DNA of 42,693 nucleotides from a virus. This document shows positions 1 to 7,219 of the stretch, piece by piece (within the stretch, counting starts at the first letter, position 1; the number at the start of each line of letters is the position of its first letter). The DNA lies in the IMG/VR virus record IMGVR_UViG_3300025029_000002, positions 1-42,693 of that record, one strand, 5' to 3'. Made by a program: the position numbers and the translations under genes. The notes under the pieces are model-generated. The model saw only the letters and a list, made by a program, of their open reading frames with translations, made no database searches and had not been told where the DNA came from.

Positions 1-6
1 TGAAGC

Positions 7-99
<93 letters not shown>

Positions 100-122
100 T
101 CAGATCGTTAGAGAATTCAAAA

Positions 123-148
123 GGCCACCTTTCTAGGTGGCCTTTTTT
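123..148 (+). terminator. Intrinsic terminator after tRNA-Thr
   Basis: A perfect 8-bp stem, GGCCACCT with AGGTGGCC around a TTCT loop, is followed by six T. It lies inside the prophage, so the phage supplies the terminator of the tRNA. It can also end the converging integrase transcript, because four T follow on the minus strand. Confidence 0.9.
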
Positions 149-182
149 GTTTACGTAGAACTCTACATAGATCTTTTGGTTT

Positions 183-1331
183 TTACTCTTCCCCCGGGTG
201 ATAAACCAACGGCACGCTTAGGTCGTAGGTGTCCATCATCGATGCCGAGCGGTGGCCGCTGGCTTCCTGTTTTTCGTGGCGGGTGCCTTTAGTATCGGTG
301 ATGCCGCGACGTTTCAGATCGTGAAGGCCAAAGCGCTCTTCTTTAGTTATCACGCCCTCTTCAATGGCCATTTTCATTAGCCGCTGCCAGGCGGTGTCTA
401 GGCTCGATTTACGTAACTCGCTGCCGTCGGCCGCCACGATCAGTGGCCTGGCTTCGGGATGCATGGGTACTGGTTTGCCTTTTGCTTTCCAGATTCCCGC
501 GCGGCGCTCGGTTGCCGCTGTCCAGGCGGCGGTTAATCTTGGGTACCAGCGCACGACATTATCTCTTGAGCCCTTGCGGCGGTTTGTCATGACACCGTTG
601 GCTGTGCTGTTAGCATCGCTAAGTGTGATCACTTCAATACCCCGTAATCGGCAAATATAGGCCAGCTCCATGACGATCCATAGGTAGGGAGCACAAGCGC
701 CTTTCTCGCCGCGTATGCGTTGGCCCCGCTGGCGAGCAAACTCGGTTAATTGGGCAATGGTGGTTAGCTCGGGCAAGCGGCGCTGTTTTCGCTCTTTGGC
801 TGACTCAATGCCCTGCGCTGGGTTGGTTTCGCAATATCCTCGGTTGATACCCCAACGGAACAGGCGACGCAGGTAACGTAATAGATGGTTAGCTTTTGAT
901 GGCGTGCCCTCGGCGGCGATCTTGTCGACTAAACGCTGCACCAAGGCCGGTGAAAACTGCGCCGTTGGTAAATCCCCTAATGGCTTACCCAGCTTGGTGG
1001 GGATTTCCAGTAGGGCATTCCTGCAGTATTCATAATCTTGCTGGGTTTTGATGGACAGCTCTTTGAACTGTGCCGATTCGTGAAACTGTTGGGCCAGGTA
1101 GCGCAGTGTGCGGCGGTCAATCCCGCTGCGCTGTTCCATGATTCGATGCAGTTCTGACAGCGTCGCATCGGCCCCGGCGATCCGCTCGGTTTTGAGTTTG
1201 CCCGCTTCATCGCGATATTGAACATACCAACGGCCTCGACCGCGCTTATCAAAATAAACGCCATTGGGTAGCTTTGACTGATTAATATGTGACGGTATGT
1301 CGGGGCTGTGTTTTCGCGGGCGTGTTTTCAT
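183..1331 (-). CDS. int: Tyrosine recombinase, phage integrase
   Basis: A 382-residue site-specific integrase that would insert and excise the phage at tRNA-Thr. The catalytic residues of the tyrosine recombinase family are visible: Arg230 in LRGIE, His337 and Arg341 in HDLKR, His360 in SGHRS and the nucleophile Tyr369 in MDTYD. The N-terminal 60 residues look like an arm-binding region, followed by a SAM-like core-binding domain at about 75-165. The gene is the last of the leftward early operon and lies immediately inside attL, pointing at it. Its start overlaps the end of the DUF4224 gene by four bases (ATGA), so the two are probably translated together. Confidence 0.95.
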   Translation of the reverse strand: MKTRPRKHSPDIPSHINQSKLPNGVYFDKRGRGRWYVQYRDEAGKLKTERIAGADATLSELHRIMEQRSGIDRRTLRYLAQQFHESAQFKELSIKTQQDYEYCRNALLEIPTKLGKPLGDLPTAQFSPALVQRLVDKIAAEGTPSKANHLLRYLRRLFRWGINRGYCETNPAQGIESAKERKQRRLPELTTIAQLTEFARQRGQRIRGEKGACAPYLWIVMELAYICRLRGIEVITLSDANSTANGVMTNRRKGSRDNVVRWYPRLTAAWTAATERRAGIWKAKGKPVPMHPEARPLIVAADGSELRKSSLDTAWQRLMKMAIEEGVITKEERFGLHDLKRRGITDTKGTRHEKQEASGHRSASMMDTYDLSVPLVYHPGEE

Positions 1332-1537
1332 AGTATGTCGCTAGGGCTTAGTTCTTTTCCGGGAACGGTTTCAATACCGCCTGCCTTGTTGATTAGGTCG
1401 ATGGTTGTCCAGGGGCCGCGTCGACCGTTAAAAACGACCACCCCTTGTTCGCGCAGGCAGCGCGCCGCATCGGCGGGGCGCTGATAGCCGGTGATTGCTT
1501 TTAGCTCTTCGCAGTCTATTACCTTTTGTAGGCTCAT
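1328..1537 (-). CDS. DUF4224 domain protein, candidate excisionase
   Basis: A 69-residue protein matching the DUF4224 pattern: an N-terminal LTGYxRPxxxxRxLRxxG-like stretch (here ITGYQRPADAARCLREQG) followed by a short GRRGPW segment. Members of this family usually sit directly upstream of phage integrases. It overlaps both neighbours by four bases. The fold is probably a small winged helix; that it acts as a recombination directionality factor (the role of P2 Cox) is inferred only from position and size. Confidence 0.7.
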   Translation of the reverse strand: MSLQKVIDCEELKAITGYQRPADAARCLREQGVVVFNGRRGPWTTIDLINKAGGIETVPGKELSPSDIL

Positions 1538-1842
1538 TGCTTACTCCTTGCCCGCCAGCGGTTGAAGCGGTTGCGAATGATGCGAAACGTTTGGTGCGCG
1601 GCTGGATTGCTGTCCAGCTCGGCGCGGCTGTTGATTTGGCAGGCCGCGATTAACCAATCCCGGGCGTCCTGTTCATTGTGGGTACCGTCGGGCAAGGCGC
1701 TTTCATTAATGCCAAACTTGGCTCGGCGACGACGGTCCAGGTAGAGCTGGAAGGCGCTATCCTGGCAGAGCATGGCGGCTTGCCTTGCCACTGTGCTGCC
1801 CTTGGGGGGCGACGTTGTTTGGTCATTAAGGGCTTGGCTCAT
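1534..1842 (-). CDS. Hypothetical protein of the early operon
   Basis: A 102-residue protein with no family I can name. It is basic, with a run of arginines (DRRRRAKFG) near the middle, a central ARDWLIAACQINSRAEL segment and a C-terminal arginine-rich helix (RNRFNRWRARSK), which would fit nucleic-acid binding. I chose the ATG at 1842 because a GGGGTG ribosome site precedes it and because it overlaps the stop of the small membrane protein upstream (ATGA). An in-frame upstream extension to 1926 exists but runs through that other gene. Confidence 0.6.
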   Translation of the reverse strand: MSQALNDQTTSPPKGSTVARQAAMLCQDSAFQLYLDRRRRAKFGINESALPDGTHNEQDARDWLIAACQINSRAELDSNPAAHQTFRIIRNRFNRWRARSKQ

Positions 1843-1997
1843 ATCACACCCCAAAATTTGAGTAAGTGCTCCACTGCCAAATACCAGGCATAGGGAAATA
1901 GGGTTATCGAAAAGAACGTGGACCAAAAGCCCTTAGCCACTACCACTCCGAAGATCCAAAGGCCGATCATGAGTAACCCATTAAGATTGGCGAACAT
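1839..1997 (-). CDS. Small membrane protein, 52 residues
   Basis: A short reading frame starting MFANLNGLLM, with two hydrophobic stretches (about residues 8-20 and 28-45) separated by KGFWST. A strong AGGGGG ribosome site lies four bases before the ATG. The stop overlaps the next gene's start as ATGA and its 5' end overlaps the zinc-finger gene upstream, which is the coupling used throughout this operon. The role is unknown; a small inner-membrane protein is all the sequence shows. Confidence 0.6.
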   Translation of the reverse strand: MFANLNGLLMIGLWIFGVVVAKGFWSTFFSITLFPYAWYLAVEHLLKFWGVI

Positions 1998-2202
1998 GTT
2001 TCCCCCTCATTTCACGTATGCCCTGGCACTCGATGCAAGTGGTGGCCCAGGGCGCTGCTTTGCGGCGCTTAGCTGGGATCTCGTATCCGCAGTCGTCGCA
2101 CTCGGTATTGGTGGCATGGGTGGCCAGCACGGCGCGGTTGGCCAGCGTGGCTTCCAGGCTTAGTTCGATGGTGACCGCGGCGCGGTCGGCGTTATCGGCC
2201 AT
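1981..2202 (-). CDS. DksA/TraR-type C4 zinc finger protein
   Basis: A 73-residue protein with the four-cysteine finger of the DksA/TraR family: Cys35 and Cys38 (ECDDCG) and, 17 residues on, Cys56 and Cys59 (TCIECQ). Short TraR-like proteins of this kind are common next to the replication gene of P2-like phages and can bind the RNA polymerase secondary channel; the molecular role here is inferred. The start MADNADRAA is preferred because AAGGAA lies five bases upstream. It lies just downstream of gpA. Confidence 0.8.
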   Translation of the reverse strand: MADNADRAAVTIELSLEATLANRAVLATHATNTECDDCGYEIPAKRRKAAPWATTCIECQGIREMRGKHVRQS

Positions 2203-2216
2203 CTTGGTTCCTTCGG

Positions 2217-4550
2217 TTAGCAAAGTTCAGGCGGGAAGAACTCTTCTTCCTCGCTTTGGGTGCGTTGGGGTGGCGGAGCGAAGAGGTTTCGCGCGGCTTC
2301 TCTGGCTTCCTGGCCTTCGCGGTAGGCGTCTTCAGCTTCGGCCCGGTAAATTTCTGAGCGCTTCCACTCTTCGAGACGTTCGCGCTGGGCTTTTTTCTCT
2401 TCTGGTGATGGCTCGCGGGGCTGGATATCTGGCCCCTGCGTACAGTTAGTGACACGAGTCCAAGGGGACGCGGCTTCGCCGCCTCCCGAACCCCCCTGGT
2501 GGCTTGGCGACTTGCTGCGTACTTCCCACTTGTAGAAGCGGGTCAGGTATTCGTGTTCGTTGCCCCGGCCGTCGGAAACGACGATGCCGAAGGTGCCCAG
2601 CTTGCTTTCGCCATGGCGGCCTTTGGCCTCGATGCCTTCGCGCATCTCGCCGGTGGCGTGACTGAAGTCGGCGCGGTCGAGATCCACGCGCGGCATCGTC
2701 CACGGTTTAACGGGGCGCTGTTTGCGCGGCAGGTTGGGGCCGCCCATTAGGCGTAAGAACTGATCCCACTGGCCGGCATTGGCCGCCTTGCGGATCTGCT
2801 CCAAACGGCTAGCAATGCGTTTATCTGGGCGGGTGGCTTGCTCCCAGCTTTCCAGCTCATCGATGTGCTTTTCGTTCAGGCGGCGTACCTCCCGCCACAC
2901 AGTGACGCTGGGCAGGCCGACGAACTGAAACTGGCGAATGCCCCACACCGCTGCCCACGACTCAATGCGCGGCGCGATACTGTTCAGCTCATGGCCGTAG
3001 CGGTCTTTGTCATCGTTTTCCACACCATCACGAACGAACTGCTGGCCGTTGATGTTCTTGCTGATGTACTTGGCCACGTAGCCCGCCGCGGTACCGCGCC
3101 GGTAATCGATCTGTTCCACCTTGAAGCGGGCGGTGGTCTTCCGGCCCTGGCGGTCGAATAGCTCTTCGGGGGTGTCTGCTTCCGCGTGGCTGCGCAAGAT
3201 CTCGTTGACGCGCTTGGCATCCTCGCGCTTCATCCAAATCAATAGATGCCAGTGGGGCGTGCCGTCGTGGTGGGGCTCCACCACACGAATGCCGTAAATA
3301 CCCAGGTTCTCGCGGGCCAGGGCAGCGCGGGCGCGTGCCCATACCTGCTGCAGGTGGGCCTGGGCTTCGCGTGGGGTGCTGCCGTTGTACTTCGGGTTAC
3401 GGACACTGTTTTCAGAGACCACCGGGTGGAAACGGCTAGGCGCGGTGATGGTGTAGAACATGCCCACGTGGCCCAACCGGCGGGACTCCGCCTCGGTATC
3501 GCTAATGCGCAGCATCAATTCCGCCCGACGGTGGTCAGGGTTCGATAAGCCCAGCTCGGCGAGTTCTGCCAGGGTGTAAACTTGGCCTTCCTGGTTGATG
3601 GCTTCCAGCGCTTCCAGCAGGGCGCGGTTACGGTTCTTCTGCGAGCGGCGGCGTTCCAGCGTGACGTTACTGCAGTAGATGCCCGCGCGTTTATGTACAC
3701 GATGGGCTTCCCGCTGTACCTGTTCCAACCGGCGGCCGCCCAGGCGGCGCAACTGCCGACGCCACCAAATGGGATCGGTTAGCTTGGCCAACTGCACCGA
3801 GCTTTTTAGCTTGAGGCTGGGCGGGTTGATGTCGTGCAGGCGCGCACGGTGGCGGGCTGTGACGAGCGCCATTTCATTGACGACAGATAGGCTCATGACC
3901 GGCGCACGGTGCCAGTTGAACACTGCCATCAATGGAATGACGCCCAGCGGCGGGCTTAACGGATTGCGGGAATCCGCGATTTGCAGGGCGACTTCCCGCG
4001 CTTGGCCGGAAAGTGTGTGCGCCTTGGGTGTTTTCAGGTTTAGCGGGGGCGGCAATAACCCCAGGCGCAGGCGGCGGTTATGCTCGGCGATGCCGCCGAT
4101 CAGCTTGCTGCGCTCACGTTCCAGCGCCGTGGCTTGTGCCTGGGCGTGGTTGATTACCGCTTCATCGTCGTGGGTCACGTTCAGGCCGTGCACTACCAGC
4201 CGATCTTGCACACTGGAAAGCCACTCGCAGGCGGTTTTCAGGCCTTCGATGGTCGTGTTGGCACGCTTGACCAGGGCGTTAAAACCGCGCTCTAAATCAT
4301 CGGCGATGGCCGGAAAGCGACGGTAGGTGCTGGCCGGGTCGATGAGGTCTTTCGCGTTGCGGCGCAGCCAGCGGTTAGCAGCGGCGTGACCATGGCGCTT
4401 GGAGACATGCACATAACCTTCGGCCAGCTTCTCCGCCAGTGACGGTAAACGCTCAAAGTGAGCCTGCAGGAAGTGGTAGCAATCCTTCGTGCCAGAGCTG
4501 TGCTGAAAGGCAAGGGCTAACGCGCTCACGCTTTCACCGCTTGAAAGCAC
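2217..4550 (-). CDS. A: Replication initiator gpA, HUH endonuclease
   Basis: A 777-residue homologue of the P2 gene A protein, which nicks the phage origin and stays covalently joined to the 5' end for rolling-circle replication. The diagnostic HUH motif is PHWHLLIW (His433 and His435), and the paired tyrosines are Tyr491 and Tyr495 in GYVAKYISK. The N-terminal half (about 1-290) matches the replication-gene-A family, and the C-terminus is charged. The start is a GTG with a poor ribosome site and overlaps the preceding gene by 25 bases; an internal GTG at codon 8 is possible. In P2 the origin lies inside A, so the origin is probably here, but I could not locate the nick site. Confidence 0.92.
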   Translation of the reverse strand: MLSSGESVSALALAFQHSSGTKDCYHFLQAHFERLPSLAEKLAEGYVHVSKRHGHAAANRWLRRNAKDLIDPASTYRRFPAIADDLERGFNALVKRANTTIEGLKTACEWLSSVQDRLVVHGLNVTHDDEAVINHAQAQATALERERSKLIGGIAEHNRRLRLGLLPPPLNLKTPKAHTLSGQAREVALQIADSRNPLSPPLGVIPLMAVFNWHRAPVMSLSVVNEMALVTARHRARLHDINPPSLKLKSSVQLAKLTDPIWWRRQLRRLGGRRLEQVQREAHRVHKRAGIYCSNVTLERRRSQKNRNRALLEALEAINQEGQVYTLAELAELGLSNPDHRRAELMLRISDTEAESRRLGHVGMFYTITAPSRFHPVVSENSVRNPKYNGSTPREAQAHLQQVWARARAALARENLGIYGIRVVEPHHDGTPHWHLLIWMKREDAKRVNEILRSHAEADTPEELFDRQGRKTTARFKVEQIDYRRGTAAGYVAKYISKNINGQQFVRDGVENDDKDRYGHELNSIAPRIESWAAVWGIRQFQFVGLPSVTVWREVRRLNEKHIDELESWEQATRPDKRIASRLEQIRKAANAGQWDQFLRLMGGPNLPRKQRPVKPWTMPRVDLDRADFSHATGEMREGIEAKGRHGESKLGTFGIVVSDGRGNEHEYLTRFYKWEVRSKSPSHQGGSGGGEAASPWTRVTNCTQGPDIQPREPSPEEKKAQRERLEEWKRSEIYRAEAEDAYREGQEAREAARNLFAPPPQRTQSEEEEFFPPELC

Positions 4551-4807
4551 GTACGCTCGCCGCTCTTGGCACCCATATCCACACCAATAAAGCGCGGTGG
4601 CTGTTGCGGCAACTGAACAGCCGCAATAACGATTGTGTAGTCGTTTAATACGCCCTCTAGCTGGGTCACCTGGCAGCCGAAATGGTGCGCTTCGCGCTTT
4701 AGTTCTTCGGCGGCCATGGTGTGACCTGCCTGCTCTAACTGCTTGGCGAGGTAATCAAAGCGGGCTTTCACGATGTAGAGGCCGTGCATAGTGGCATCCA
4801 GGTTCAT
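4526..4807 (-). CDS. Hypothetical protein upstream of gpA
   Basis: A 93-residue protein of unknown family. The first half is helical and charged (MHGLYIVKARFDYLAKQLEQAG), and the second contains a VTQLEGVLNDYTIVIAAVQ stretch. Its ATG overlaps the stop of the previous gene as ATGA and its 3' end overlaps gpA, so it is firmly within the early operon. It may be a replication accessory protein by position only. Confidence 0.6.
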   Translation of the reverse strand: MNLDATMHGLYIVKARFDYLAKQLEQAGHTMAAEELKREAHHFGCQVTQLEGVLNDYTIVIAAVQLPQQPPRFIGVDMGAKSGERTCFQAVKA

Positions 4808-5211
4808 GCGACCCCCTTTTCGATCAGGCTGAGCCAGTGCAGGGCGGCTTTGGTGTTGCCTTCGGCCAGTGCCTGGCGGGCGTGACTGGCGAGTTCAGCG
4901 CTTGGGTGTTGGGTGCGGTTGTTCAGTTGGTCTTTCAGGCCGCTGGCATAGCGGCTCATGCGGTGAATAGATGCCCGCACGGCATCCCGCTCTGGCTTGG
5001 CGAGCTGACGGATTTGCACGGTGGCGTCTTCCTTCAGGCCTGCGCTTTTCAGCACAAAGCGGCGCTCGGCGTGGGGGAGATCGGCCCAGACCTGAACCAG
5101 ATCCTGGTCGGCGGCGCGGCTGTGTAGCTCGGCGCGTAATGCGCCAAAGCCAGCGCGGTCTGGCTGGGTCTGGGGTCGTGGTGGAAGGGGAAGATGGGCT
5201 ACCTTATTCAT
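4804..5211 (-). CDS. Hypothetical early-operon protein
   Basis: A 135-residue protein starting MNKVAHLPLPPRP. It is rich in Ala, Arg and Leu and looks entirely helical, with a KPERDAVRASIHRMSRYASGL segment and a C-terminal helical repeat (ALAEGNTKAALHWLSLIEKG). I do not recognise a family. The ATG at 5211 has GAGGA nine bases upstream and overlaps the end of the Ogr-like gene by eight bases. A longer start at 5262 would lie inside that gene and is less likely. Confidence 0.6.
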   Translation of the reverse strand: MNKVAHLPLPPRPQTQPDRAGFGALRAELHSRAADQDLVQVWADLPHAERRFVLKSAGLKEDATVQIRQLAKPERDAVRASIHRMSRYASGLKDQLNNRTQHPSAELASHARQALAEGNTKAALHWLSLIEKGVA

Positions 5212-5500
5212 CAGCGGATTCCTCGTAGTGTTCGTCGTTAGCGACCATGCGGTTAAGGTCACTTTTCATTAGTTGGAGTAAGCGAGGCGCGAAGGGCAGA
5301 TCCACATTCGGATTCGGCATATCGCTGGGGGTTAAGGTGTGCAGCACCTGGAAACCCGCCTTGCCTCGAAAGTTGCAATCCACATTGCGGCACTCCACCA
5401 CTCCTTCGCGGTACACCCGCGTTAGTGCCTCGCTTTTGCGGATACGCATGTTGTGGCCGCAATGGGGGCAGGGCATACGGTGCTTGGAAGCGGTCGACAT
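5204..5500 (-). CDS. ogr: Ogr/Delta-like zinc finger late-gene activator
   Basis: A 98-residue protein with the Ogr/Delta family finger: Cys11 and Cys14 (PCPHCG), then Cys37 and Cys42 (ECRNVDCNFRG), the spacing of P2 Ogr and P4 Delta (C-x2-C-x22-C-x4-C). Those proteins bind dyads upstream of late promoters and recruit RNA polymerase through its alpha subunit. It probably acts at the three GGTGTAAG...TTACACC sites before FI, V and O/P. In P2 ogr follows D at the end of a late operon; here it sits in the early operon, which would tie late gene expression to early transcription. The start follows AGGGAG. Confidence 0.82.
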   Translation of the reverse strand: MSTASKHRMPCPHCGHNMRIRKSEALTRVYREGVVECRNVDCNFRGKAGFQVLHTLTPSDMPNPNVDLPFAPRLLQLMKSDLNRMVANDEHYEESADE

Positions 5501-5703
5501 CAATGTTTTCTCCCTACCGGGTAAAGGGCGCGGCTGCGGCCGGTGAGTCCTTGGGTGCCTTTGCGTAAGCGCCTGCGGAGTAGCCACTCGGCGGCGTCAT
5601 CCAGGCTTTGCAAATCCTGCTGTTCGCATACCTGCTGCAGCACCGCCTCCAGCTGGTCATCCAGCGGAAGGCGACAATCGCTGCGGGCGGGTTGGTCAGC
5701 CAT
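5500..5703 (-). CDS. Small hypothetical protein
   Basis: A 67-residue basic protein with a single predicted helical unit (DDQLEAVLQQVCEQQDLQSL) followed by an arginine-rich helix (DDAAEWLLRRRLRKG). This resembles a ribbon-helix-helix or regulator fragment but is not diagnostic. AAGGAG lies nine bases before its ATG, and its stop overlaps the ogr-like start by one base (TGATG), indicating translational coupling with the activator. Confidence 0.6.
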   Translation of the reverse strand: MADQPARSDCRLPLDDQLEAVLQQVCEQQDLQSLDDAAEWLLRRRLRKGTQGLTGRSRALYPVGRKH

Positions 5704-5741
5704 ACTTCAGTGCTCCTTGAGGTCCTCAAAAGGGCCTGCGT

Positions 5742-5945
5742 TTACGACGCCTGCTGGGGCATAGTGCTAACGGAGAGATCAGCAACGCCTAGCGTCTCCA
5801 GTGCTTCTTTCAGCACCAGTTGACGCAGCAGCGACGCCCGTTCGATGCCGGTGTAATCCACCAGCGCATCGATCAGCTGGGCCTCGTACTGATCCAAATT
5901 GAGAGCGGCGTAACGAGAGCGCACACGTTTGGGGTCCTGGTACAT
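5742..5945 (-). CDS. Small ribbon-helix-helix-like protein
   Basis: A 67-residue protein starting MYQDPKRVRSRY. A short strand (SRYAALNLDQYEAQLIDAL) followed by a helix-turn-helix-like segment (TGIERASLLRQLVLKEALE) fits the Arc/MetJ ribbon-helix-helix pattern, so DNA binding is likely. The ATG at 5945 has AAGGA eight bases upstream; an in-frame ATG nine bases earlier is too close to that site. It is part of the early operon. Confidence 0.6.
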   Translation of the reverse strand: MYQDPKRVRSRYAALNLDQYEAQLIDALVDYTGIERASLLRQLVLKEALETLGVADLSVSTMPQQAS

Positions 5946-5970
5946 GGCAAACATCCTTATGCAGGCAAGG

Positions 5971-6177
5971 TCATTCGGCACTGAGGGTTTCTTGGTCGTA
6001 CTCGGCGATGCCGCGCAGCAGCAACATGCGGCCGGCGGCCGACATCGAGCGCATTTCCAGCTCCTGAATACGCTTCAACTCTTCCCGTTCGCTTTCCGTG
6101 AGGTGAATCATGACGGGGCAGTTACACCCTTTTGGGGCATAAATTGGCTTTGGGGTAATGGTGTTAGTGGTGGCCAT
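5971..6177 (-). CDS. Small Arc-like DNA-binding protein
   Basis: A 68-residue protein with a central CPVMIHLTESEREELKRIQ stretch and a following helix MSAAGRMLLLRGI, again the strand-helix-helix layout of Arc-type repressors. AGGAAG lies eight bases before the ATG. Two adjacent genes of this kind next to the lysogeny switch suggest transcription regulators of the early operon, possibly with a Cro or Cox-like job; this is inference. Confidence 0.6.
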   Translation of the reverse strand: MATTNTITPKPIYAPKGCNCPVMIHLTESEREELKRIQELEMRSMSAAGRMLLLRGIAEYDQETLSAE

Positions 6178-6222
6178 GGGTTAGGCTTCCTTAATAGAGT
6201 GAAAGACTTTGAACAAGGCGGC

Positions 6223-6549
6223 TTAGCGCTCGTAAAGGCGCACCAGCTTGCGCTGGAGGAAGTGTTCATCCATGTAGGTGCGCAGTTCGCAAAGCGCGTC
6301 TTCCACCTGATCGGTAGAGGCGTTCTGGGCCAGCATCGTGGCAGCGAGTTGGCCCACGGCCTGGGCGGTGGTGTTCTCTTCCAGCGCTTCTAGATCTGCC
6401 AGCGGGTTAGGCGTATTGGTACCGCGCTTCAGCGCGAATTCGATATCGCGGCGGGTGCGTTCAGAGCAGCGTTCAAGTTCCACCTCGACCCCACGGAACA
6501 GGGTGGTCTGAGTGTTCGGCATAAGAATGGTGGCAATGATGGTGACCAT
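6223..6549 (-). CDS. Hypothetical early protein
   Basis: A 108-residue acidic, helical protein of unknown family, with a segment ERCSERTRRDIEFALKRG and a C-terminal AQNASTDQVEDALCELRTYM. The start codon and ribosome site (AGGAA) lie in a 20-base sequence that recurs exactly at the start of the gene at 7128. A divergent gene starts 33 bases away on the other strand. Confidence 0.55.
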   Translation of the reverse strand: MVTIIATILMPNTQTTLFRGVEVELERCSERTRRDIEFALKRGTNTPNPLADLEALEENTTAQAVGQLAATMLAQNASTDQVEDALCELRTYMDEHFLQRKLVRLYER

Positions 6550-6561
6550 GGCAGTGGTTCC
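6542..6561. repeat. 20-bp direct repeat, copy 1
   Basis: These 20 bases, GTGACCATGGCAGTGGTTCC on the plus strand, are identical to 7121-7140. Each copy contains the minus-strand start codon, second codon and part of the ribosome-binding leader of the adjacent leftward gene. Confidence 0.85.
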
Positions 6562-6581
6562 TAGTTATTCAGAGGTGATGA

Positions 6582-6887
6582 ATGGAAAACGGCTATATCG
6601 CTGGCGTTGACGTACCTGAGTACGACGAGCGCGTCAGCAAGGCGATCGAGACTGTCAAACATGTTGACGACCCCGAGGCCTGGAACCCGTTTGCTGGTGA
6701 CGAATACCGCATGGGCATCGCCAACCATGACGGCGAGGCATATCGCGTCATCGGCGTTAGCATGAGCGAGGCAATGGATCTTGAAGGTGCGTTGTTGGAG
6801 ATCGGCTTGCGCGACACGGTTGGCACACGAGGGTCAATTCGCGGCATGCAATGGCTGATGTGCCCGGGTAGCGATACGTCACGGTGA
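6582..6887 (+). CDS. Hypothetical plus-strand protein near the switch
   Basis: A 101-residue acidic protein (MENGYIAGVDVPEYDERVSK...). The AGAGGTG ribosome site four bases before the ATG and the normal-looking composition of the first 85 residues support translation. The last ~15 residues (RGMQWLMCPGSDTSR) have a different character and overlap antisense the end of the leftward gene at 6757-7128, suggesting that the 3' end was changed by recombination. I do not recognise a family. Confidence 0.5.
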   Translation: MENGYIAGVDVPEYDERVSKAIETVKHVDDPEAWNPFAGDEYRMGIANHDGEAYRVIGVSMSEAMDLEGALLEIGLRDTVGTRGSIRGMQWLMCPGSDTSR

Positions 6888-7128
6888 TATCGGGCCAGCC
6901 GTAGCCAAAGACCTCCTCGCCCAGGCGAATGAGGTCGCCGGGCAGCTCGACTTTGCTGGCAGCTTTATAGAGGTAGCTGCGGGCTTTCCCCTCTTCGATG
7001 TTGGGGAATCGAGTTGGTAGCCCGCTGCTGGAAACGCTGATCACCTCGATCGTGGCATCGCTGAAGAGGCGTTTTGGAAGCGCAACGGTTGCGGAGTTGA
7101 GCTGGTGCATAGCGGCAGAAGTGACCAT
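6757..7128 (-). CDS. Hypothetical first gene of early operon, possibly 3'-altered
   Basis: A 123-residue frame starting MVTSAAMHQLNSATV. The first ~90 residues, to VTYRYPG, look like an ordinary protein; the remaining ~35 (Cys, Pro, Arg-rich, ending LPRSC) run antisense to the plus-strand gene and look like readthrough past a junction near 6865. The ATG is chosen because the shared 20-bp leader with AGGGAACC precedes it. It would be the first gene behind the TTGACA promoter facing CI, a position normally held by cro or cox, but it shows no clear helix-turn-helix. Confidence 0.45.
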   Translation of the reverse strand: MVTSAAMHQLNSATVALPKRLFSDATIEVISVSSSGLPTRFPNIEEGKARSYLYKAASKVELPGDLIRLGEEVFGYGWPDITVTYRYPGTSAIACRELTLVCQPCRASRSPTTHLQDPLPRSC

Positions 7129-7140
7129 GGCAGTGGTTCC
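7121..7140. repeat. 20-bp direct repeat, copy 2
   Basis: This is identical to 6542-6561 and also covers the start codon and leader of a leftward gene. The match supports the chosen start at 7128. Confidence 0.85.
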
Positions 7141-7179
7141 CTTTGCGTTGTGTTGTAGAGTGAAAGACATAAATAGAAT

Positions 7180-7203
7180 GGTACCGAACGGTTTCCATGT
7201 CAA
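7180..7203 (-). promoter_or_regulatory. Early promoter with operator-like dyad in its spacer
   Basis: On the minus strand a perfect -35 TTGACA (7203-7198) is followed by a spacer containing the dyad ACCGTTCGGT within GGAAACCGTTCGGTACC (7196-7180), then a poor -10 (CATTCT). A repressor bound to the dyad would block the leftward promoter. The same 17 bases recur with one change inside the repressor gene. The assignment to CI is inferred from position. Confidence 0.6.
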
Positions 7204-7219
7204 GAGTAGTGAGGTCTAA

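Noticed and set aside
3679-4326. Long plus-strand open frame of 215 codons inside gpA
   Set aside because: Mirror frame of a GC-rich gene; Arg/Ser/Cys-rich with no ribosome site. Other long antisense frames (for example 25300-25851) were rejected for the same reason.
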